DNA from: Bifidobacterium catulorum
GTDB taxonomy: Bacteria > Actinomycetota > Actinomycetes > Actinomycetales > Bifidobacteriaceae
DNA length: 64,000 nucleotides
Assembly: GCF_003129925.1 (NCBI RefSeq)
Contig: NZ_QFFN01000001.1
Coordinates: forward strand, 62,001 to 126,000
Reading direction: 5' to 3'
A program made the translations under genes and the position numbers. Within the stretch, counting starts at the first letter, position 1, and every line of letters begins with the position of its first letter. Below, one piece after another: positions 10,403-18,457 of this stretch. The notes below the pieces were generated by a model. It had not been told where the DNA came from. It searched no databases and saw nothing but the letters and a program-made list of their open reading frames with translations.

Positions 10403-10858
10403 ATGTCCAACCGTGCCGAACGCCGTGCAAACGCCAGGCGGAACCGCAGGGGTTCCTCCCGTCAGCAGCCGTCGCGATACCAGGCCAAGTCCCGTGAGGG
10501 GCTGGTCGACGAATATGCATTGCAGGAGCGGTCGATCCGTCTTCAGGACGGGCAACCGGGGGAGTGGAGGCCTTCGGCTACGATCGACCTGCCTGTCCAG
10601 TCGACGTCCTCGTCGGCGAGGCAACCGGGCGGGATACGCATGCCCCATACCGCACGCGGGTGGGTGAGGTTCTTCTGCTGGCTGCTGATCGTGCTCTCCG
10701 CCATGGCGTTCTTCGTGGTCATGTGGATTCCCAATATGCCGACGTGGTCTGTCATCGTCGTCTCCGCGGTGTTCGCGGTGGGGGTGCTGAGCCTGTTCTT
10801 CGTATCGGGCGATCCGAAGGACAATCCCAACGTCGACGAGTACGGCACGGCCGTATGA
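10403..10858 (+). CDS. Small membrane protein of unknown function
   Basis: A 151-residue protein with a very basic first 35 residues (rich in Arg and Asn), a polar middle, and two hydrophobic segments near residues 90-110 and 115-137, then a short acidic end. AGGAG stands about 8 bases before the ATG at 10403. I do not recognise the family. It follows the exporter genes by about 90 bases but may be an independent gene, since a terminator lies only on its far side. Confidence 0.7.
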   Translation: MSNRAERRANARRNRRGSSRQQPSRYQAKSREGLVDEYALQERSIRLQDGQPGEWRPSATIDLPVQSTSSSARQPGGIRMPHTARGWVRFFCWLLIVLSAMAFFVVMWIPNMPTWSVIVVSAVFAVGVLSLFFVSGDPKDNPNVDEYGTAV

Positions 10859-10902
10859 CGGCTGCATGATCGTCGCCTGACCGGCACGACACGGCAACCA
10901 TG

Positions 10903-10931
10903 AGAACCGTCCATATCGGCGGTTCTTTTTT
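10903..10931 (+). terminator. Intrinsic terminator
   Basis: AGAACCG pairs with CGGTTCT, with an inner CC-GG pair, followed directly by a run of T. It separates the surface-polymer region from glycogen synthase. Confidence 0.88.
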
Positions 10932-10974
10932 ATACTGGGAAGTGGTCGCAATCAGAGCATAGAAGGAGACGCCT

Positions 10975-12213
10975 ATGAAAGTCGACATCCTCACCCGCGA
11001 ATTTCCCCCGCACATCTACGGAGGGGCAGGAGTCCATGCGGAACAGCTTTCCAAGGTCCTCGCGGAACGCATCGACGTGACCGTCCGCGCGTTCGACGGG
11101 CCGCGCAAGGCCGATGAGGTCCCCACCATTCCCGGAACCGACCCCAAGGGCAGTCTCACCGTGGTCGGCTATGATGTGCCGGCCGAGCTTGCCGACGCCA
11201 ATCCGGCCCTGAAGACGTTCGGCGTCGATCTGCAGATAGCCAATGACGTGGACGCGGACCTCGTCCATGCGCACACCTGGTACTCGTGCCTCGCCGGCCG
11301 CCTCGCCCAGCAGCTGCATGAGATCCCGCTGGTCATCACCGCGCACAGCCTCGAACCTTTCCGCCCGTGGAAGCGCGAACAGCTTGGCGGCGGCTACAAC
11401 CTCAGCTCCTGGGCAGAACGTGACGCCTACGAGCATGCCGACGCCATCATCGCCGTCTCCGGCGGCATGAGGAAAGACATTCTCGCCGCATACCCGAACG
11501 TCGATCCCGACAAGGTCCACGTGGTCTACAACGGCATCACCATGAGCGAGTTCGCCACGCCGGCCGACGACGATCCGAGCTGGGATGTGTTCGAACGCTA
11601 CCACATCGACCGCAGCAAGCCCACGCTGCTGTTCGTCGGCCGCATCACCCGTCAGAAGGGTCTGCCGTATCTGCTGCAGGCGCTGCATTTCGTCGACGAG
11701 GACGTGCAGGTGGTGCTGTGCGCCGGCGCCCCGGACACCCCGGAGATCGCCGCCGAGGTGAAGAACGCCTTCGCCGAGCTCGACGAGAAGCGCGGCAACA
11801 TCATCTGGATCGAGGAGATGCTGCCCAAGAACGAGCTGAGCGCCCTCGAACACGGATGCGACGCGTTCATCTGCCCCAGCATCTACGAGCCGCTCGGCAT
11901 CGTGAACCTTGAGGCCATGGCCTGCGGACTGCCCGTCGTGGCCAGCGCCACCGGAGGCATACCCGAGGTGGTCGTCGACGGAGAGACCGGATACCTCGTG
12001 CCCATCGACCAGTTGCACGACGGCACCGGCACCCCCACGAATCCCGAGAAGTTCGTCCACGACATGGCGGACGCCATCAACAGGATCATGCGAGACCCCG
12101 ATCTCGCCAGGAAGATGGGCGAAGCCGGCTACGCCCGCGCCCGTGACGTGTTCAGCTGGGAGACCATCGCGGACGAGACCATCAAGGTCTATGACGCCGT
12201 CCTCAACGGCTGA
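10975..12213 (+). CDS. glgA: Glycogen synthase, Corynebacterium type (GT4)
   Basis: A 412-residue retaining glycosyltransferase with the N-terminal TREFPPHIYGGAGVH motif of the actinobacterial GlgA/GlgM family. The C-terminal nucleotide-sugar site reads CPSIYEPLGIVNLEAMACG, and VGRITRQKG begins the second Rossmann domain. AGAAGGAG lies just before the ATG. In mycobacteria this family makes maltose-1-phosphate from ADP-glucose and glucose-1-phosphate; in corynebacteria it acts as glycogen synthase. Which reaction is used here cannot be decided. The gene is monocistronic, flanked by two terminators. Confidence 0.9.
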   Translation: MKVDILTREFPPHIYGGAGVHAEQLSKVLAERIDVTVRAFDGPRKADEVPTIPGTDPKGSLTVVGYDVPAELADANPALKTFGVDLQIANDVDADLVHAHTWYSCLAGRLAQQLHEIPLVITAHSLEPFRPWKREQLGGGYNLSSWAERDAYEHADAIIAVSGGMRKDILAAYPNVDPDKVHVVYNGITMSEFATPADDDPSWDVFERYHIDRSKPTLLFVGRITRQKGLPYLLQALHFVDEDVQVVLCAGAPDTPEIAAEVKNAFAELDEKRGNIIWIEEMLPKNELSALEHGCDAFICPSIYEPLGIVNLEAMACGLPVVASATGGIPEVVVDGETGYLVPIDQLHDGTGTPTNPEKFVHDMADAINRIMRDPDLARKMGEAGYARARDVFSWETIADETIKVYDAVLNG

Positions 12214-12230
12214 CATCCGGTCCGAAGCTG

Positions 12231-12280
12231 ACCGACACGCCGTCCCAAGCCGTTTCCCGGCGTGGGGCGGCGTCGGTTTT
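12231..12280 (+). terminator. Intrinsic terminator after glycogen synthase
   Basis: CCGAC-CGCCG-CCCA pairs with TGGG-CGGCG-TCGG with small bulges, and TTTT follows. Confidence 0.85.
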
Positions 12281-12314
12281 CCTCCCCGAAACGAATGAAA
12301 GGACCGGACGCATC

Positions 12315-13163
12315 ATGACCGACGACATCGCACTGAAGCTGACCGATGTGGAATTCCGCCGGCAGGGCCGGGTGATTCTCACCGACGTCAACCTGACCGT
12401 TCGCCGCGGGGAGAAGTGGATCCTCTTCGGCCCGAACGGCATCGGCAAATCCACGCTCATCGCCATGATGGCCACGCGCATGCACCCCAGCGAAGGCACC
12501 GTGGACATCCTCGGCAACCGGCTGGGCAAGGTGGATGTGTTCTCGTACCGGCAGAAAATAGGCCTGTCGTCCGCCGAGCTTTCCCGAGCGTTCCCCGCCG
12601 ACGAGGATCCGCTCGACGTGGTGGTCACGGCGCTGACCGCAACGACCGGACGCTGGCGCGACTCCTACACCGATGAGGAGACGGACAAGGCCAGGGGACT
12701 GCTGCGCCGGTTCGGCGTGGGGTATCTCGAAGGCAAGCAGATGTGGAAGCTGTCGGAAGGCGAGCGCACACGGGTGCTCATCTGTCGTGCGCTCATGGCC
12801 GACCCCGAGCTCGCCATCCTCGACGAACCCACCACGGGACTGGACCTGGGAGGCCGCGAACTCGTGGTCAAGGCGCTTGGCGACCTCGGGACAGAGGACT
12901 CCGCTCGGGCCGTGGTGCTGGTCACGCACCGCCTTGAGGAGATTCCCGCTGGCTTCGACCACATCGCCGTCATGGGAAGGCGCTCAGGCGGCGAGAGGAT
13001 CGCGCACGCCGTAAAAGCGCGGGGCGGGAACCCCGCGCCCGGCACCATCATCTACACCGGCGACCTCGAACATGGTCTGACCGCCGAACGGGTGTCGGAG
13101 GTCTTCGGACTTCCTCTCGACGTGAGACACGAGGGTGGACGGTGGCAGGCGTTCGCCCTCTGA
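12315..13163 (+). CDS. ABC transporter ATP-binding protein (orphan)
   Basis: A 282-residue single ATPase domain. Walker A is GPNGIGKST, the signature is LSEGERTRVLICRALM (with E in place of the usual G of LSGGQ) and Walker B is LAILDEPTTGLD. The pattern resembles ModF/YlmA-type solitary ATPases. No permease is adjacent, and terminators or promoters separate it from both neighbours. It may serve a transporter elsewhere or act as a soluble ABC protein. The function is not assigned. Confidence 0.82.
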   Translation: MTDDIALKLTDVEFRRQGRVILTDVNLTVRRGEKWILFGPNGIGKSTLIAMMATRMHPSEGTVDILGNRLGKVDVFSYRQKIGLSSAELSRAFPADEDPLDVVVTALTATTGRWRDSYTDEETDKARGLLRRFGVGYLEGKQMWKLSEGERTRVLICRALMADPELAILDEPTTGLDLGGRELVVKALGDLGTEDSARAVVLVTHRLEEIPAGFDHIAVMGRRSGGERIAHAVKARGGNPAPGTIIYTGDLEHGLTAERVSEVFGLPLDVRHEGGRWQAFAL

Positions 13164-13188
13164 CCGCCATCCGTTTGCGCATGGCGTT

Positions 13189-13216
13189 TTGCGTCACGGC
13201 CGGCAATCGGTATACT
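13189..13216 (+). promoter_or_regulatory. Putative promoter for the tRNA methyltransferase gene
   Basis: TTGCGT and TATACT are separated by 16 bases, about 50 bases before the start codon at 13267. Confidence 0.55.
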
Positions 13217-13266
13217 GAACCGGCGTTGGCATGCAGGCGACATCGAATATGGAACAAGGAGCGCTC

Positions 13267-14331
13267 ATGGTACGACGCGGACCGTTGGGGCCCGGGGAGA
13301 AGGTCCAGCTCACCGACCGCAAAGGCAAGAAGATTACAATCCAGCTTGTACCCGGAGAGGAGACCCAGACCGAGCGTGGCGTGATCCGCCATGACGAGAT
13401 CATCGGCCTTGTCGAGGGCTCCGTGGTCACCACCGTGACCGGCGAAGACGTCTCCCCAAGCGCCGCCGAGGCGTATCGGAGCAATCCCCGCAAGCCATGG
13501 AAAGGCACCCGTCGGATCGGGGGATGGCAGTACACGGTGCTGCGGCCCCGGTTGCAGGACTTCATCCTCTCCATGCCGCGCGGTGCCCAGATCATGTATC
13601 CCAAGGACATAGCCCAGGTGATCGAGGCATGCGACATCCGTCGCGGCATGCGGGTGCTCGAATCCGGCGGCGGCAGCGGCGCCATGAGCCTGCATCTGTT
13701 GGATGCCGTGGGCGAGGAGGGATCGCTCACGACCATCGAGATGCGCCCGGAGTTCGCCCGCGTCTGCGAGGCGAACGCAACCGTATGCTTCGGGGCGCGT
13801 CCCGAATGGTGGAACCTCATGACGGGGGACTTCGACTCCGTGGCGGCCACGTTCGAGGCAGGCCTGTTCGACCGCATATTCCTCGACATGCTCGATCCTT
13901 GGAATCGTCTGGAGCAGGCGTCCCGCGTCATCGCGCCAGGTGGTGTCATCACCTGCTATGTGACCACCACGACGCAGATGAGCCGTGTGGCGGAATCCAT
14001 GCGCGAGACGGGACGCTGGACGGAGCCTGAGATCTCGGAGACCCTGGAGCGGGGATGGAAGGCGCAGGGATTGGCGGTGCGTCCCAACCATGACATGATC
14101 GGCCATACCGGGTTCCTCGTCACCGCGCGAGCTATGGCGCCGGGGGTGGAGGCGCTGCACAAGAGGCCACGGGGCACGAAGGACACCTATACCGACATCG
14201 ACGACATGACTCCGGAGGAGCAGCGTTCCCGTCTTGAGGAGCTGGAGCTGCGGGACATCTCCGACCGGAAGCTGCGCAAGGTGCTCAGGGATCTGACCGG
14301 CCAGGTGGCGAATATCCCCGGTACACGGTAA
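13267..14331 (+). CDS. trmI: tRNA (adenine-N1)-methyltransferase, m1A58
   Basis: A 354-residue enzyme that methylates A58 in the T loop of tRNA. The AdoMet site is VLESGGGSGAMSLHLL near residue 135. The N-terminal beta-rich domain and the RPRLQDFILSMPRGAQIMYPKD block are those of actinobacterial TrmI, in which GARTQVIYPKD is the usual text. The start at 13267 has AAGGAG 5 bases upstream; two earlier in-frame ATGs at 13231 and 13249 have none. Actinobacterial TrmI proteins of about 280 residues are common, so the C-terminal 70 residues are an extension. Confidence 0.9.
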   Translation: MVRRGPLGPGEKVQLTDRKGKKITIQLVPGEETQTERGVIRHDEIIGLVEGSVVTTVTGEDVSPSAAEAYRSNPRKPWKGTRRIGGWQYTVLRPRLQDFILSMPRGAQIMYPKDIAQVIEACDIRRGMRVLESGGGSGAMSLHLLDAVGEEGSLTTIEMRPEFARVCEANATVCFGARPEWWNLMTGDFDSVAATFEAGLFDRIFLDMLDPWNRLEQASRVIAPGGVITCYVTTTTQMSRVAESMRETGRWTEPEISETLERGWKAQGLAVRPNHDMIGHTGFLVTARAMAPGVEALHKRPRGTKDTYTDIDDMTPEEQRSRLEELELRDISDRKLRKVLRDLTGQVANIPGTR

Positions 14332-14379
14332 GAATGTATTCCGGTGGACAATGCAGCTGTCCATCGGAAAGGCCGGACA

Positions 14380-14937
14380 ATGGGGGTCAACCTGAACAAG
14401 GTCGCCAAGAAGGCGAACTCGTATGAATATCTGCTCGTCATCATGCGTCATGCCAAGGCGGAGGCCGGCTCGTCCGGTGGCGACATCGACCGCGAGCTCT
14501 CCGACAAGGGGCGCAGGCAGGCCGGAACCGTGGGCAAGGGGCTCGCGGCGGTCGGACTCGTGCCCGACCAGATCAGGTGCTCCGGTGCGGTGCGCACCCG
14601 CCAGACGCTGGAACGTATGCTCAAGTACTTCGGCGACAGGCCGACGGTGGAATACCGTCAGAGCCTGTACTCCGGCGGCATGCAGGCCCTGCTCGACGAG
14701 ATGACGCATGTCAAGGGCAAGACACGCCGTCTGATGATCGTCGGCCACGACCCCACCGTGTCCGTGGCGAGCCAATGGCTGGCGTCGCCGAAATCCGACC
14801 AGGCCATGCTGAACATCCTCGGACTGGGCATGTCACCGGCTTCGGTCGTCATCATGGGAAGCGACAAACCGTTCGGGAAATGGGGCATGCGGGACGGCAG
14901 GCTCATTGCGGTCCTCAGTCCCAAGGACTGCTCCTGA
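14380..14937 (+). CDS. SixA-like histidine phosphatase
   Basis: A 185-residue member of the phosphoglycerate mutase-like histidine phosphatase superfamily. The catalytic RHG-type motif reads MRHAKAE near residue 22, the partner motif DRELSDKGRRQA follows, and the second active histidine is in IVGHDPTVS. This is the SixA pattern (phosphohistidine phosphatase), but the physiological substrate in actinobacteria is not known. An upstream in-frame GTG at 14344 lacks a ribosome site, whereas AAAGG precedes the ATG at 14380. It lies 48 bases after trmI and is probably co-transcribed. Confidence 0.83.
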   Translation: MGVNLNKVAKKANSYEYLLVIMRHAKAEAGSSGGDIDRELSDKGRRQAGTVGKGLAAVGLVPDQIRCSGAVRTRQTLERMLKYFGDRPTVEYRQSLYSGGMQALLDEMTHVKGKTRRLMIVGHDPTVSVASQWLASPKSDQAMLNILGLGMSPASVVIMGSDKPFGKWGMRDGRLIAVLSPKDCS

Positions 14938-15054
14938 TTCCTGAATTCCAATATGTGAATCATCGATGGAACGTTGAAATTCCAGTGATAAGCAGCGTTT
15001 ATGACGACATGCAACCTCGGCATATACCACGTTCCCCGATGAAATTTGCTACTC

Positions 15055-15079
15055 TTTTTGCGGTTTTGACACGCAAAAA
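15055..15079 (+). promoter_or_regulatory. Hairpin in the metE leader
   Basis: TTTTTGCG and CGCAAAAA form a perfect 8-bp inverted repeat around a 9-base loop, ending 4 bases before the GGAG ribosome site of metE. It could be an operator or an RNA structure affecting initiation. The rest of the 154-base gap shows no recognised riboswitch. Confidence 0.4.
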
Positions 15080-15091
15080 AATGGAGCATGT

Positions 15092-17392
15092 ATGAGTGAA
15101 CTCACCTCTGTCATCGGTTTCCCGCGCATCGGCGGCAACCGTGAGCTGAAGAAGGTCATCGAGGGCTACTGGAAGGGCAAGAACGGCATCGAGGAGGTCA
15201 AGCGTACCGCGGCCGAACTGCGCGCCAAGCACTGGAAGCTTCAGCAGGAAGCCGGAATCGATCTGATCCCGAGCAACGATTTCAGCTACTACGACCAGAT
15301 GCTCGACACCGCCATTCTGTTCAACGCCGTACCGCAGCGCTACAGGGACCTTGGCCTCGACGCCGAGGATACGTTGTTCGCCATCGCCCGCGGATATCAG
15401 GGCGACAAGGGCGATGTGACCGCCCAGCCGATGAAGAAGTGGTTCACCACGAACTATCATTATCTCGTTCCCGAGATCACGGCCGACACCAGGCTCGCCC
15501 TGACCGGCACCAAGCCGTTCGACGAGTTCTCCGAGGCCAAGTCCCTCGGCATCGTCACCAAGCCCGTCATCATCGGTCCCTACACCTTCCTCAAGCTCGC
15601 CCGCGGCGCCGAGGGCGCCGACCTCGAAATCACCGATCAGCTCGTCGCCGACGCCGCCAAGGCGTACGCCGAGCTGCTGGACCGGTTCAACGAACTCGGC
15701 GCCCACTGGGTGCAGTTCGACGAACCGTATCTGGTACTCGACAAGGAGGACGGCGACCTCGACCTGTTCGCCACGCTGTACCGCACCATCCTCGCCGCCA
15801 AGGGCGACGTCAAGGTGCTGCTGCAGACCTACTTCGGCCACATCGCCGACACCTACAAGACGGCCACGGAGCTTGGCTTCGACGGCATCGGCCTCGACCT
15901 CATCGAAGGCAGGGACGAGAACCTCGCCGCGATCGAGGAGAACGGCGTGCCCGAGAACGTCACCATCTTCGCGGGCGTGATCAACGGCCGGAACATCTGG
16001 CGCAACAACTACGCCGTGAGCCTCGGCCTGCTCGATGCGGTGAGGACCAAGGCGTCGCATGTGGCGGTCTCCACCGCCGACTCCCTGCTCCACGTACCGT
16101 TCAGCACCGAAGGCGAGGACAAGCTCGACGCCGATGTGCTCAGGCACTTCGCCTTCGCCGTCGAAAAGCTCGACGAGCTCAAGGAGGTCGCGAAACTCGC
16201 CGTGCTGGACGACGCGGCCCGCGCCTCGGATCCCGGTCTCGCCGCAAACCAGCGTCTGTTCGACGGCACCCGCGTCGTCCCCGACCCGGCGGTTCATGAC
16301 CGTGTGGCCAAGCTCACCGACGACGAATATGTTCGCCAGCCCGCCCGCGCCGAGCGTCAGGCCATCCAGAAGAAGGAGCTCGGCCTGCCCGAACTGCCGA
16401 CCACGACCATCGGCTCCTTCCCCCAGACCCGTGAGGTCCGTTCCACCCGTGCCAAGTTCCGCAAGGGCGAGATCGGCAAGGCCGACTACGACAGGTTCAT
16501 CGCCGAGCAGATCGACGAGGTGCTGAAGAAGCAGGAGGAAATCGGCCTCGACGTGCTCGTCCACGGCGAATTCGAACGCAACGACATGGTCGAATACTTC
16601 GGACAGAACCTCAACGGGTTCCTGTTCACCAAGAATGCCTGGGTGCAGTCCTATGGCACCCGTTGCGTCAAGCCCCCGATCGTGTGGGGCGACGTGTCCC
16701 GGGCCAATCCGATCACCGTGGAATGGAGCTCCTACGCGCAGTCCAGGACCGACCACGTCGTCAAGGGTATGCTCACGGGCCCGGTGACCATCCTCAACTG
16801 GTCCTGGCCCCGCGAGGACATCACCCACGAGGAGCAGACCACCCAGCTCGCCCTCGCCATCCGCGACGAGGTTCTTGACCTTGAGGCCGCCGGTATCAAG
16901 GTCATCCAGATCGACGAGGCGGCGCTGCGCGAGAAGCTTCCGGTGCGTCGTTCCGATTGGCACGTGAAGTATCTCGATTGGGCCGTTCCGGCCTTCCGTC
17001 TGGTGCATTCCGCCGTCAAGCCCGGCACGCAAATCCACACCCACATGTGCTATTCGGAGTTCAACGACATCATCCGCGACATCGACGCCATGGACGCCGA
17101 CGTGATCTCCTTCGAGGCGTCCCGTGGCGACCTCGTGGTGCTCGACGCCATCCACGACGCCAACTTCGAGACCGAAGCGGGCCCCGGTGTCTACGACATC
17201 CACAGCCCCCGCATCCCGTCCGAGGAGGAGATCGTGGACCGCATCCACGAGATCCTGAAGAAGATGGATGTGAACAAGGTCTGGATCAATCCCGACTGCG
17301 GCCTGAAGACCCGCGGCAACGCCGAAACCTGGCCGAGCCTTGAGCACATGGTCGCCGCCACCCGGAAGGTCCGCGCCGAGCTCGCCAAGTAG
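15092..17392 (+). CDS. metE: Cobalamin-independent methionine synthase
   Basis: A 766-residue 5-methyltetrahydropteroyltriglutamate-homocysteine methyltransferase, the last step of methionine synthesis without B12. The N-terminus ([16 protein letters not shown]) and full length match the family. In the C-terminal barrel the zinc ligands are visible in HTHMCYSEF and in NPDCGLKTR, with the substrate motif [17 protein letters not shown] lies 5 bases before the ATG. It pairs functionally with the downstream metF, which supplies the methyl donor. Confidence 0.97.
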   Translation: MSELTSVIGFPRIGGNRELKKVIEGYWKGKNGIEEVKRTAAELRAKHWKLQQEAGIDLIPSNDFSYYDQMLDTAILFNAVPQRYRDLGLDAEDTLFAIARGYQGDKGDVTAQPMKKWFTTNYHYLVPEITADTRLALTGTKPFDEFSEAKSLGIVTKPVIIGPYTFLKLARGAEGADLEITDQLVADAAKAYAELLDRFNELGAHWVQFDEPYLVLDKEDGDLDLFATLYRTILAAKGDVKVLLQTYFGHIADTYKTATELGFDGIGLDLIEGRDENLAAIEENGVPENVTIFAGVINGRNIWRNNYAVSLGLLDAVRTKASHVAVSTADSLLHVPFSTEGEDKLDADVLRHFAFAVEKLDELKEVAKLAVLDDAARASDPGLAANQRLFDGTRVVPDPAVHDRVAKLTDDEYVRQPARAERQAIQKKELGLPELPTTTIGSFPQTREVRSTRAKFRKGEIGKADYDRFIAEQIDEVLKKQEEIGLDVLVHGEFERNDMVEYFGQNLNGFLFTKNAWVQSYGTRCVKPPIVWGDVSRANPITVEWSSYAQSRTDHVVKGMLTGPVTILNWSWPREDITHEEQTTQLALAIRDEVLDLEAAGIKVIQIDEAALREKLPVRRSDWHVKYLDWAVPAFRLVHSAVKPGTQIHTHMCYSEFNDIIRDIDAMDADVISFEASRGDLVVLDAIHDANFETEAGPGVYDIHSPRIPSEEEIVDRIHEILKKMDVNKVWINPDCGLKTRGNAETWPSLEHMVAATRKVRAELAK

Positions 17393-17430
17393 TTCACCGT
17401 CCTTCCCGGCGTGCACCGCCGTGGGGTCGC

Positions 17431-17491
17431 GGGGCGGAACGACGATGGGGTGAAAACCATATGCGTCTTCACCCCATCGTCGTTCCGCCCC
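17431..17491 (+). terminator. Large perfect stem-loop between metE and metF
   Basis: Two 24-base arms (17431-17454 and 17468-17491) are perfect reverse complements around a 13-base loop. There is no T run, so it may act as a terminator of unusual type, an mRNA-stabilising hairpin or a protein site. Confidence 0.6.
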
Positions 17492-17578
17492 ATCATGATG
17501 AACGCTACGATCGCCGTTGCGATGCCGCCGGTCACGAGAAGGCATCGTTGAGAAATCCAGCATAGGAAGGAATGCGAC

Positions 17579-18427
17579 ATGCATACCCCGCAGTTTTCCC
17601 TTGAGGTGTTTCCTCCGAAACGCAACGCTCCGGTGGGAACCATCTATGACACCCTTGACGGACTCGAAGGCGTGAACCCCGATTTCATCTCCGTGACCTA
17701 TGGCCATGGGACCCATTCGGACCGTACGGCGACCGCGCGCATAGCCAACACCGTTCGATCCGAATACGGCATCCCGACGGTCGCGCATCTCACGGCGTTG
17801 TATTCCGACGAAGAGGTCGTGGATCAGGCCCTCGACATGTTCGACGCCGCAGGGGTGTTCGGCGTGCTCGCGCTCAGGGGCGATGTCATCGAGGGACAGA
17901 GGGAGGCCGGCGCATTCAGGCACGCCAGCGACCTCGTCTCCTATATCCGCGACCGTCGACCCAATCTGAAGATCTTCGGCGCATGCTACCCCGAAGGCCA
18001 TATCGAATGCCCCTCGCTGGATGAGGACATCCACAACCTGAAGATCAAGGTGGACGCCGGCGCCACGAACCTCATATCCCAGTTGTTCTACGACAACGAC
18101 GACTTTCTCCGGTTCGTGGACAAGGCCCGGGCCGCGGGCATCACCGTTCCGATCGAGGCGGGAATCATGCCGGTCACCAGCGCGAAATCCGTGCGCAACA
18201 TGGCGAAGAAGAACGCCACGGTCATTCCCCGACGGCTGGACGCCATGCTGGAAAAATGGGGGAGCGACCGCGAATCGCTGCGTCGCGCGGGCATCATCTA
18301 CGCCTCGCAGCAGATCAACGACCTCGTGGCGCAAGGCGTGGACGGCGTGCACCTCTACACGATGAACCATCCCGGAACGACCCGCCGCATCTGGAGCAAC
18401 GTCAAGCCGCTGTTCCAGGAGGACTGA
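17579..18427 (+). CDS. metF: Methylenetetrahydrofolate reductase
   Basis: A 282-residue FAD enzyme reducing 5,10-methylene- to 5-methyl-tetrahydrofolate, the methyl donor for MetE. Conserved blocks are FSLEVFPPK near the start, VTYGHGTH, the FAD-binding LALRGD, and SQLFYDNDDF. AGGAAGG lies 8-9 bases before the ATG. The length is normal for bacterial MetF. It follows metE by 186 bases with a very stable stem-loop between, so the two may be expressed at different levels. Confidence 0.96.
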   Translation: MHTPQFSLEVFPPKRNAPVGTIYDTLDGLEGVNPDFISVTYGHGTHSDRTATARIANTVRSEYGIPTVAHLTALYSDEEVVDQALDMFDAAGVFGVLALRGDVIEGQREAGAFRHASDLVSYIRDRRPNLKIFGACYPEGHIECPSLDEDIHNLKIKVDAGATNLISQLFYDNDDFLRFVDKARAAGITVPIEAGIMPVTSAKSVRNMAKKNATVIPRRLDAMLEKWGSDRESLRRAGIIYASQQINDLVAQGVDGVHLYTMNHPGTTRRIWSNVKPLFQED

Positions 18428-18448
18428 CCCGTTCCGGCGCATCCCGCC

Positions 18449-18457
18449 TGTTACAAT
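18449..18457 (+). promoter_or_regulatory. Extended -10 promoter for glnE
   Basis: TGTTACAAT is an extended -10 sequence 7 bases before the ATG at 18465. No -35 box and no ribosome site are seen, so a leaderless transcript is likely. Confidence 0.45.

Noticed and set aside
14938-15091. SAM or cobalamin riboswitch before metE
   Set aside because: The 154-base leader lacks the conserved cores of these classes; only a simple hairpin is present.
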